Assembly: GCA_037481875.1 (NCBI GenBank)
Contig: JBBFKY010000002.1
Location: 291,264 to 355,263, forward strand
Reading direction: 5' to 3'
DNA from: Desulfosoma sp.
GTDB lineage: Bacteria; Desulfobacterota; Syntrophobacteria; Syntrophobacterales; DSM-9756
Length of the DNA stretch: 64,000 bases
A program made the position numbers and the translations under genes. This document shows positions 21,189-27,910 of this stretch, in pieces (position 1 is the first letter of the stretch; each line of letters starts with the position of its first letter). A model generated the notes under the pieces. That model had not been told where the DNA came from. It worked only from the letters and a program-made list of their open reading frames with translations, and did no database searches.

Positions 21189-23213
21189 TTAGAAGACAAA
21201 CTTGAAACCTCCCGTAAACGCAAATCCTGGATCCTGGAATTGCCATGGCATTTCAAACTCATTGTCGGTGAGATTATAGAACTGTGCGTAGAAGGACAAG
21301 GTGGTGATGTCTTTTTTATGAAGGATTTTTTCCACATAAGCGTTCAAGACTTCATAACCGGAAAATTGGTTTCGGTTTTGCTTGGAAGTACTGTCGTAGA
21401 TTTTTCCAGCAAGATGGAGATAAAGACTGACCTTGAGGTCATACGGCAGATTCAAGTCCACTCCAATATTGCCCATGTTTTTGGGAACGAACGGGACTTC
21501 CGCGCCGTCCATATCCGGATCCTTTTTGTTTTCAATTTCCGTGTCCGTATACGTGTAGTTGGCAAAGCAGCGCATCCAAGAAACAGGGCTGTAATGTGCT
21601 TCCAGTTCGAAACCCCTGGACCTGGTATCTCCTGCATTGATGTCTTGAGCCTGAGACGGCTTTTGACTCACGACCACCTGCACGATCTGGTCATCGACCA
21701 TGTTATAGAACCCACGCACACCAAAGCCCACATTTTTCCAGGGTTTCCAGTCCACCCCCAGATCCAATCCCACTCCCGATTCAGGTTTCAGGTCGGGATT
21801 GGGTAACCGCCCGTCCTTTCCGGGCACACCCCGATCTGAAGATCGCAACGTGCCGCCTACGGAATGAATCGAAGGGGCCACAAAACTGGTTCCCACATTG
21901 GCGTACACGGCGAAATCATCCCAAAAGGCATGGCGCACGCCCGCGCTCCAAAGCCACTTATCCCAAGATGCCGATTCATCCTCAGGAGATTTTCCTCCTA
22001 AAAGGTCTATATCGTGTTTTGTGTAGGCGTAACGACCTCCCAATCGAAACACGGTACGACCCCAAACCAATTCCTCCTGAGCGTATACTCCGTATTGGAC
22101 CGCGTCGGCATCGTTGGAGACCAAACGAGCCCCTGAATCTGTGTAAGTTTTATAAGAGGCCGTTTGAAAATCCGTACCTATCGTCAGCAAGCTGCCTTGC
22201 CAATGTTCAAAAGCGATAGAAAAATCTCCAGGAACGATCGCCTGACGCACACCCCCTTTTTCTCGAAGGGAAAGATTTGTCGGATAATTGTCCTCTTCCC
22301 AGGAACGATCGTAGTTGCGATAACCCAGCTTGGCCGAAAGGGTAAAGGCGTCGCTCAGCGGCAGTTGATAAGCGGAATGGATTGTCCAGTACTCATGATC
22401 AAACCCTCTGTTGGGACGACCCGCATCCCCTTGGTGATTGGTGTGGTTTACAAAAAAAGAGACTTTGTGCTTTTCGTTCCCGTTAATGAACCATGTGGTC
22501 CTACCGTAAAACTTGGTCTTTTGGTACTCGGGATCATCGATCATGTTGAGCCAGGAATCTTTGGTGCCGTAATTGGTGTAATCGGAATTTTCAACACTGG
22601 CTCCCAGAAAGAAATGAACATTTCCAAGGGGTTGTTGATGCAGTATCCGGCCGCCAAAGGTTGCGTAGGAACCATAGGAAGTATCGATAAAGGTTTCAGG
22701 TCTTGAGAAACGCTCCTTTAACAAAATGTTGGTTGTGCCGGTAAGCGGACTTTGATTCCCGGCGAAATCCATTCCAAGGTAATTGGGATAGAGCACGGCG
22801 GCAGGACCACGCTGAACTTCGATGCGATCAAAGGTCAAAAGTTCCAGGGCTTGAGGTTCAACGAAAACATCAATGGGAAGTCCTTCCAGCATGTAGGTGT
22901 TATACTTCTGAGAAAGGCCTCCCACAGAACCCCAATTGGCATCGTTACGAGAAAGGACACTGCTGAAAACTCCCGACTGGTAAATGAGATAGTCCGCGAT
23001 GTTTCGGTGTCCCGAAACAATGACCGACAAATCCTGAGAATCCAACATGTCCACCTTTTGGGTGACATTGCCGGCCGTGCGAGGGAGTTTGGAGGCCGTC
23101 ACCACCACGGGCTCCATTGTTTCGTTCGCGTTCACGCCTGCCGGCTCCAGAACCACCCATAATGTCAAAGCCAATGCCACACACAAAAACTCACACCCGC
23201 CCCTTTTGCTCAT
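21189..23213 (-). CDS. TonB-dependent outer-membrane receptor
   Basis: 674-aa gated beta-barrel. It has a cleavable signal peptide (FLCVALALTLWVVL, cut near GVNA), a TonB box-like MEPVVVTASK right after it, a plug domain (about residues 40-150, with LEGLPIDVFVEPQAL and VQRGPAAVLY) and a long barrel with alternating aromatic strands ending in a terminal Phe (GGFKFVF), as needed for BAM recognition. A strong AGGAGGAAGG precedes the ATG. It is first in the uptake operon with the binding protein, permease and ATPase. The ligand is unknown: iron chelate, cobalamin or another metal complex are all possible. Confidence 0.92.
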   Translation of the reverse strand: MSKRGGCEFLCVALALTLWVVLEPAGVNANETMEPVVVTASKLPRTAGNVTQKVDMLDSQDLSVIVSGHRNIADYLIYQSGVFSSVLSRNDANWGSVGGLSQKYNTYMLEGLPIDVFVEPQALELLTFDRIEVQRGPAAVLYPNYLGMDFAGNQSPLTGTTNILLKERFSRPETFIDTSYGSYATFGGRILHQQPLGNVHFFLGASVENSDYTNYGTKDSWLNMIDDPEYQKTKFYGRTTWFINGNEKHKVSFFVNHTNHQGDAGRPNRGFDHEYWTIHSAYQLPLSDAFTLSAKLGYRNYDRSWEEDNYPTNLSLREKGGVRQAIVPGDFSIAFEHWQGSLLTIGTDFQTASYKTYTDSGARLVSNDADAVQYGVYAQEELVWGRTVFRLGGRYAYTKHDIDLLGGKSPEDESASWDKWLWSAGVRHAFWDDFAVYANVGTSFVAPSIHSVGGTLRSSDRGVPGKDGRLPNPDLKPESGVGLDLGVDWKPWKNVGFGVRGFYNMVDDQIVQVVVSQKPSQAQDINAGDTRSRGFELEAHYSPVSWMRCFANYTYTDTEIENKKDPDMDGAEVPFVPKNMGNIGVDLNLPYDLKVSLYLHLAGKIYDSTSKQNRNQFSGYEVLNAYVEKILHKKDITTLSFYAQFYNLTDNEFEMPWQFQDPGFAFTGGFKFVF

Positions 23214-23329
23214 ACCTTCCTCCTCATGGAAAATAGAGTCAGACTACCCGTGCCGCTTGACGCAGCAAGCAACACGACTACGCAAAAAGGAGCCTTCGTG
23301 GCCCTGGTTTTATGAGTAAGAAAAGGAAT

Positions 23330-23426
23330 TATGGAAAAACAAGGCATGCCCCTCCTCTTCGGGGCATGACATCTCAGATTCCGGCCCTTTCAAGAACCGG
23401 CTGTTTTATTGGAACAGGTCGGTTCT
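23330..23426 (-). promoter_or_regulatory. Attenuator-like leader of the TonB uptake operon
   Basis: Read on the minus strand, a first stem-loop pairs AGAACCG (23426-23420) with CGGTTCT (23399-23393), with an inner CTGTT/AACAG stem. A second perfect 8-bp stem follows, CATGCCCC (23368-23361) with GGGGCATG (23352-23345), after which comes CCTTGTTTTT. The second hairpin plus T-run resembles an intrinsic terminator about 130 nt before the receptor ATG. Since the gene upstream on this strand runs the other way, there is no upstream gene for it to terminate; transcription attenuation of the uptake operon is the natural reading, but the trigger is unknown. Confidence 0.5.
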
Positions 23427-23543
23427 GGTTAGCAAAGATGGTTTCGGTCGTCAAGGCCTATAAACCAACCGCGGAAAGGCTAGGAGATCTTGCCTTACGT
23501 CGCTATTTGTGAAATAAGCTACTCAGCGAAAGACATGGTTTTT

Positions 23544-23565
23544 AGACATAGGGAATATCATGTCT
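23544..23565. promoter_or_regulatory. Candidate operator dyad
   Basis: AGACAT (23544-23549) and ATGTCT (23560-23565) form a perfect 6-bp inverted repeat with a 10-bp gap in the divergent spacer. CATAGGGAA occurs within it and again just downstream (near 23575). No known consensus is matched. Confidence 0.3.
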
Positions 23566-23647
23566 CAATTTCATACATAGGGAAGGGATCTTGCACATGA
23601 TGCATCAAACAAGATAGAGCCGCTTAAAAGAAAAAAGGAGAAAAGCG

Positions 23648-23992
23648 ATGAAGAAGGTCACCGTGGTGGGCTGTGGCGCATACATGGACAACGGGTACGG
23701 ATGTCCGGGCGAGTGGCGGTGCTTCAAGGCCGCCGCCTTGGGAGAAGGAAAATTCGACGAACCGGTTCAGGTGACGGCCTTTATGAGGTGCGAATGTCCA
23801 GGGCGCACCCTAGCCGCCAATGTAGGCATGGCCATCAAGCTTTCGGAAATCAAGCCGGATGCCATTTACCTCAGTTCTTGTCTCGTGAACGCCAAACCTG
23901 GTTGTCCTTACACGTCCGGGCAAGAGATAGCGGAAATCCTTCAGGCAAAGACAGGTCTTCCTGTCATTCTAGGAACCCACGATTATCATTGA
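23648..23992 (+). CDS. CGGC domain-containing protein
   Basis: 114-aa soluble protein of the CGGC family, thought to bind a metal through conserved cysteines. It starts VTVVGCGAYMDNGYGCPGEWRC and continues FMRCECPGRTL, IYLSSCLVNAKPGCPYTS and LPVILGTHDYH, with eight cysteines and a C-terminal His. AAAAAAGGAG precedes the ATG. It is divergent from the TonB uptake operon and shares its spacer, which hints at common metal-linked control. Biochemical function is not known for the family. Confidence 0.82.
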   Translation: MKKVTVVGCGAYMDNGYGCPGEWRCFKAAALGEGKFDEPVQVTAFMRCECPGRTLAANVGMAIKLSEIKPDAIYLSSCLVNAKPGCPYTSGQEIAEILQAKTGLPVILGTHDYH

Positions 23993-24386
23993 TTCCTTTG
24001 GAGGTCCCTTCCCTCGCGCGTGCGGCGGCGACCTCTTTGATCCATACCCAATGTCGTCCGCCGCCACATCACGCAAAGCAGCCCTCAAATCCTACTTGGT
24101 GGTGTTCTCAGGAAAAATTTCCAGCAATGGCACGACGCTTTATCTATTAGTATTTCCTATGTGACTTATCGCATGAAGCCGGCTATATAAAGCCGGTCCC
24201 TTGAATAAGAAACGAGGAGTCCTTCATGGTGCGTCTTTTGGGCTTTACCTGACGTGGTGTTTTAACACATACCCGTGCCAGGTAGGCAGTGGGCCGGTCT
24301 GGAAGACGCGCTTTACCATTTCATCTATGCTTTCCCCACAAAACAACACTGCATGACCGTAACCCGTCCACCTGGCAGGGGCTTGA
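23993..24386. other. Spacer upstream of the tRNA-Cys*/SelB module
   Basis: 394 bp without a convincing protein gene. GAGGTC (24001-24006) and GACCTC (24030-24035) followed by TTT form a weak terminator for the CGGC gene. CCGGCT/AGCCGG (near 24179-24196) is a second small hairpin. An 8-codon reading frame with a good ribosome site starts at 24226 and ends in TGA at 24250. No clear promoter for the tRNA was found. Confidence 0.5.
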
Positions 24387-24478
24387 GGGGGCAACGGCGC
24401 TGGGCGCCCCGCGGGCTGCAAACCCGTTGGCTCGGCCTCATAAGCCGGGAGGAGGTTCGATTCCCCTTGCCCCCTCCA
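24387..24478 (+). tRNA. tRNASec-mimicking cysteine tRNA (GCA), 8/4 type with bulge
   Basis: 92 nt. The 8-bp acceptor stem pairs GGGGGCAA (24387-24394) with TTGCCCCC (24467-24474). Discriminator is U (24475) and CCA is encoded (24476-24478). The D arm is compact: GGCGC/GCGCC (24396-24400 with 24404-24408) around a 3-nt loop. The anticodon arm (24411-24427) has loop CTGCAAA, anticodon GCA. A long variable arm pairs 24431-24436 with 24444-24449. The T arm has loop TTCGATT, and its stem is four G-C pairs (24451, 24452, 24454, 24455 with 24463-24466) with A24453 bulged. The 8-bp acceptor stem, long variable arm and compact D arm are selenocysteine-tRNA features; GCA and U73 are cysteine identity elements (tRNASec has G73). 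From memory, such 8/4 minor cysteine tRNAs were described in deltaproteobacteria (Mukai and co-workers, 2017). It leads an operon-like run ending in a SelB gene. Confidence 0.88.
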
Positions 24479-24535
24479 TCTGAAGATGACTGCAGAGCGC
24501 AGCCACTTGTGATACGCAGCTCTACGGAGGTTTCT

Positions 24536-24997
24536 ATGGATCTCGCCGCCCCTTTCGCAAGCGTCGACCAAGAGCCCTTTCATTTGCAGCCATTTGAGCC
24601 GGTGATCGTGTGTTTCTGTTGTCAGTGGTGTTCCTACGCGGCGGCCGATCTGGCGGGAGCCATGCGGCTCAACTATCCCCCCAACATTCGCATTGTGCTG
24701 GTTCCCTGCACCGGGCGCATCGATGTGCTCCACCTTCTCAAAACACTGGAAGCCGGAGTGGATGGGGTGTTGGTTTCCGGTTGTCTTCCTGGAGAATGCC
24801 ATTACGTCAGCGGAAACCTCAAGGCTGCGAAACGAGTGGCACGGGCACGGCAGATTCTGGAAGAACTTGGAGAGAATCCTGAGCGGATCGGCATGGTGCA
24901 CAATTCGGCTTCCATGGGACCGCAATTGGCCCGTTGTTTCACAGAAATGGTCGAGCGGATCAAAAGACTCGGCCCCATTTTCCTCCGGAAGCAATAG
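24536..24997 (+). CDS. MvhD/VhuD-like hydrogenase delta-type iron-sulfur protein
   Basis: 153-aa member of the MvhD family, the [2Fe-2S] subunit that in methanogens passes electrons between hydrogenase and HdrA. The family core is clear: VIVCFCCQWCSYAAADLAG (about residues 21-39), RLNYPPNIRIV, VPCTGRID, GVLVSGCLPGECHY and an ERIGMVHNSASMG tail. GGAGG at 24526-24530 precedes the ATG. It follows the unusual tRNA by 57 bp and precedes an unknown gene and selB on the same strand; no HdrA or hydrogenase gene is adjacent. The family includes selenoproteins (archaeal VhuD), but here cysteine codons occupy all sites, mostly TGT, and there is no in-frame TGA. Confidence 0.85.
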   Translation: MDLAAPFASVDQEPFHLQPFEPVIVCFCCQWCSYAAADLAGAMRLNYPPNIRIVLVPCTGRIDVLHLLKTLEAGVDGVLVSGCLPGECHYVSGNLKAAKRVARARQILEELGENPERIGMVHNSASMGPQLARCFTEMVERIKRLGPIFLRKQ

Positions 24998-25037
24998 CTT
25001 GCCATGGTGGCCAAGAACACCGAGGCAAAGGAGCCGC

Positions 25038-25706
25038 ATGATGGGCATCGTCGTCAACTTTAGTTCTTGGGTGCATCAAAAAGCGGCGGAGCGTGCGTAT
25101 CGGCTCTGGCGAAGTCTCTTCGGCGAAACTGTGTGTCTTCATGCCGGGACGAGCTGGAAGGACCTTCCCGATACCGTCCTACTCTTTTTCTGTCGGGAGT
25201 CAGCACGAAGCAAGCTCGCCCTCTACGACTTTCTTATGGGCGCTCTGGGCCTTGGCTATGGTTACGAGCTGGAGTCGCAGCCCCCCGAAGATTTGTCTCA
25301 TCTTCTCAATGCGTACTTTTATTTCTCGGATCAGGCCCGCTTTGAATGCTGCCGAAGAATCGAGTGGACAGAACCCATGGCTTCCGCCACGAGACCACTG
25401 ATTGAACAGGTCTTGGATCCATCCGTTTACGATTATCCAAACCTCATGCAGACGCCCGTCCCGACACCGCACCATCCTGCCCATGAAGCTTATCAGGCCG
25501 CTTCGGGATTGGAAAAAAACGTGCTCATGCGCCGCTGGCTGCCGGAGGCAGTCAAAAGGTTTGAAGGATTGGTCATAGCGGCGGATGCACAAGGAACGAG
25601 TCTGCCCAAAGGGGATTCCAAACATGACAAGGACTGTTACGATCGGCATTGCAGGCCATGTCGACCACGGCAAGACGACTCTGGTGCGCCTCTTAACAGG
25701 CGTTGA
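25038..25706 (+). CDS. Unrecognised protein in the tRNA-Cys*/SelB module
   Basis: I do not recognise this 222-aa protein. The start is ATGATG at 25038/25041 after AAAGGAG (25027-25033). It is soluble, with no signal peptide or membrane helix, and shows an alternating alpha/beta pattern: VVNFSSWVHQKAAERAYRLW, DTVLLFFCRESARSKLALYDF, then a helical middle with ARFECCRRIEWTEP and an LMRRWLPEAVKRFEGLVIAA helix. The reading frame runs 83 bp into selB, so its last 27 codons, Cys/Arg/Asp-rich, are read from the SelB start region in another frame. Such a long overlap is unusual and suggests translational coupling, or that the native end is different. Its only functional clue is its place between the MvhD-like gene and selB. 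Confidence 0.55.
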   Translation: MMGIVVNFSSWVHQKAAERAYRLWRSLFGETVCLHAGTSWKDLPDTVLLFFCRESARSKLALYDFLMGALGLGYGYELESQPPEDLSHLLNAYFYFSDQARFECCRRIEWTEPMASATRPLIEQVLDPSVYDYPNLMQTPVPTPHHPAHEAYQAASGLEKNVLMRRWLPEAVKRFEGLVIAADAQGTSLPKGDSKHDKDCYDRHCRPCRPRQDDSGAPLNRR

Positions 25707-27585
25707 TACAGACCGCATGCCCGAGGAGAAAAAGCGCGGTCTGAGTATCGAACCGGGTGTGGCTCCCCTTCGCCTTCCGTCCGGTGTGCTCCTATCGCTC
25801 ATGGATGTGCCGGGTCACAAGGATTACCTGCGCAATGCGGTTCGAGGATTAAGCTGTGTCGAAGGAGCCGTGCTTGTGGTGGCGGCTGACGACGGCGTTA
25901 TGGCTCAAACCAAAGACCACTTGGATATTTTGCAGTTGCTCGGTGCCCGAGCCGGTATGGTGGTTCTCTCCAAGTCTGATCGCGTGGATGAAGAAACCCT
26001 GGAATACGCTCGTCTAGAAATCGAAGAATTGATCGCAGGAACGTTTCTGCACCAAAGCCCAATCATTCCTTTTTCGGCCGTTGATGGTCAAGGCATCGCG
26101 GACATTTTAAATGAGCTCGAGCACTTATGCCAGAGGCTGAAAGAAACCGATTCCCCTGGACCTTGTCGACTCTGGATTGACCGTGTTCGCAACGTGCCTG
26201 GGCATGGCACGGTGGTGAGCGGCACCCTCATCTCCGGAGTGCTTCGGGAAAACGATCCTCTCACCCTTCTTCCCTCAGGAAAACTTACACGGGCTCGCTC
26301 CCTGGAATGGCACCATGTCAAGGTCCAGGAAGCCTTTACGGGGCAACGTGTGGGTGTCAATCTTCATCATCTCAGCCTGGATGAGGTCTCTCCTGGCATG
26401 CTTCTGGCCCAGCCTGGAACGGTTGACTGTGTTCCTTATGCGAACGTGGTCCTTCAACTGCTTCCCCATGCTCCTCGAGGACTCGTCCATCAGCAGAAAA
26501 TTCGCCTGCATATGGGAACAGCGTGTATCCAAGGAAGAGTGATCTTTCTGGAAACGGCCTCAGTCCCTCCCGGCTGCACCGTTATCGCTCAAATTCGGCT
26601 GGAACGCCCTCTTCCATGCCTGGCCGGGGATCGCTTCGTTCTCACCTTCCTCGATGATTACGTCGTGGCCGGTGGAGGTCGCATCTTAGAGCCTACAGGG
26701 GAAAAACTTCGGGGTGCCAAAGCGTCCCGCATGCTGCCATACCTTCAGTGCCTCGAACGCAGGGACCTGGAAAAGGCCCTGGAACACCTTTTTCTGAGAA
26801 ATCCTTACACCCCTCTTTCAGCTTCTCGAACGGCTCTGGCTACAGGGTTTCGTTTCGATGACACTGCACGGGTTTTGGAGCGCTGGGTTCAAGAGGATCA
26901 GCTCGTAAACATAGGGGAGCATCGCTACATTAGAAAAAAGGATTACACGGCTTTGCGTCGAAAATTTCATGAGGCTCTTGTGGATATTCTTTCATCAAAC
27001 CCGCTCAAAGAGTGGGTGACGGCAGAAGAATTGCGAGCCCGCGTGGATATGAAATTGGACCCGGACTTGACGCGACATCTCATTTCGGATCTGTGCGACC
27101 GGAATCTTGTCGAGCGGGGTGAAGGTGGATACAGACTTCCACACCGAGTGCGCCAATGGTCTCCGCGCCAAAAAGAAATGATGGAAGCCATTTTCAATCT
27201 TGTGCGCCGAGAAGGACTGAGCAGTTTTGCGGCAGGGACCATTGGTGATATGACGCAGGAACGATTTGATCGTTTAGAGATTCAAAGAATGTTGGATTAT
27301 CTTGCTGCCCAAAAGCTTTTGACCCGATTTCGAGACGGCCGTTATATGACTCGAGAAGCCTTTATGGAGGCGCAGAGGCGAGTCTGTTCGTGGATTCGGA
27401 CTAAAGGAGCCATACGCTTGAGCGACTGCTCGGCGGTATTAGGTTATGGTCGAAACAGGGCGATGGCCCTTTTGGAACATCTGGATGATATCGGCGTCAC
27501 CGTTCGCCGAGGCGACGAGCGTATTCTGGCGGAAGATTACAGCAAGGAGTTCTGGCGTATGGCAAAATCCGAAACCAAGATTTAG
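25624..27585 (+). CDS. selB: SelB-family selenocysteine-specific elongation factor, divergent
   Basis: SelB is an EF-Tu-like GTPase that delivers Sec-tRNASec to UGA codons marked by a SECIS hairpin. The 653-aa protein has G1 GHVDHGKT (11-18), switch I RGLSIEPG (38-45), G3 DVPGH (61-65), G4 SKSD (116-119), domain II IDRVRNVPGHGTVVSG (185-200), and four C-terminal winged helices; the last, with GYGRNRAMALLEHLDDIG and VRRGD, matches the SECIS-binding module of SelB. Compared with the consensus I remember (RGISIDLGFA, DVPGHERF, NMVAG, FTxKGFGTVVTG) several conserved spots differ: IEPGVA, GHKDY, NAVRG, RNVPGHGTVVSG. The start at 25624 gives the usual N-terminus. The tRNA-Cys* 1.2 kb upstream makes it a candidate carrier for that tRNA. 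It may be a paralog; selA, selD and a true selC are not in the window. Confidence 0.85.
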   Translation: MTRTVTIGIAGHVDHGKTTLVRLLTGVDTDRMPEEKKRGLSIEPGVAPLRLPSGVLLSLMDVPGHKDYLRNAVRGLSCVEGAVLVVAADDGVMAQTKDHLDILQLLGARAGMVVLSKSDRVDEETLEYARLEIEELIAGTFLHQSPIIPFSAVDGQGIADILNELEHLCQRLKETDSPGPCRLWIDRVRNVPGHGTVVSGTLISGVLRENDPLTLLPSGKLTRARSLEWHHVKVQEAFTGQRVGVNLHHLSLDEVSPGMLLAQPGTVDCVPYANVVLQLLPHAPRGLVHQQKIRLHMGTACIQGRVIFLETASVPPGCTVIAQIRLERPLPCLAGDRFVLTFLDDYVVAGGGRILEPTGEKLRGAKASRMLPYLQCLERRDLEKALEHLFLRNPYTPLSASRTALATGFRFDDTARVLERWVQEDQLVNIGEHRYIRKKDYTALRRKFHEALVDILSSNPLKEWVTAEELRARVDMKLDPDLTRHLISDLCDRNLVERGEGGYRLPHRVRQWSPRQKEMMEAIFNLVRREGLSSFAAGTIGDMTQERFDRLEIQRMLDYLAAQKLLTRFRDGRYMTREAFMEAQRRVCSWIRTKGAIRLSDCSAVLGYGRNRAMALLEHLDDIGVTVRRGDERILAEDYSKEFWRMAKSETKI

Positions 27586-27910
27586 GGACCGGCACACCTT
27601 CAAGGCCTAACCTTTGCTAGGTTATTTAAGCGATCTTTTCAGCCCTGATAAAGGTTTTGGGTGCACAGTCGAGAACTTAGGATGAGCCATTCCAGGCCAG
27701 GACGTCGGGGCATGGCGCGCCGTGCCCTTACATCTCAAAACTTTTGTTTTCTGGGAAGGCCGGGTATCCCGCCCGCAAAATAAGCGGGCCTCAGGCTTTG
27801 CGTTTCCAGGGAATGACCGATTCCAGCGGTTCCAGGGACGAGGCGCCGCCTCGCCTTCATTTCGAAGTGGGGTTCAAGACCTTGGTTTTGCGAGTTCTCG
27901 GATAGCTTCC
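27586..27910. other. Spacer between converging selB and pstB
   Basis: 325 bp with no gene. It contains an imperfect palindrome CCGGGTATCCCGCCCGC...GCGGGCC (27763-27790) and the GGCGCCGCCTCGCC repeat. Neither is a clear terminator with a T-run. Confidence 0.55.
27832..27859. repeat. GC-rich palindromic spacer repeat (copy 2)
   Basis: GAGGCGCCGCCTCGCCTT core, sharing GGCGCCGCCTCGCC with the element at 1111-1139. Confidence 0.5.

Larger units (their letters stand above)
23214..23647. other. Divergent regulatory spacer, TonB operon / CGGC gene
   Basis: 434 bp with no credible gene. It holds the 5' leader of the TonB operon (minus strand), with two clear hairpins, and an AGACAT/ATGTCT dyad nearer the CGGC gene. 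I looked for the conserved cobalamin riboswitch core and did not find it. Confidence 0.7.

Noticed and set aside
23214-23647. Cobalamin riboswitch before the TonB operon
   Set aside because: The conserved B12-box and core segments are not present on the minus strand; only generic hairpins are.
24387-24478. Calling this a canonical selenocysteine tRNA (selC)
   Set aside because: The anticodon is GCA, not TCA, and the discriminator is T, not G. The 8/4 stems sum to 12 rather than the 13 base pairs of bacterial tRNASec.
24245-25057. 270-aa open frame on the minus strand across the tRNA and MvhD-like gene
   Set aside because: It runs antisense through a tRNA and a well-supported gene, with no family features.
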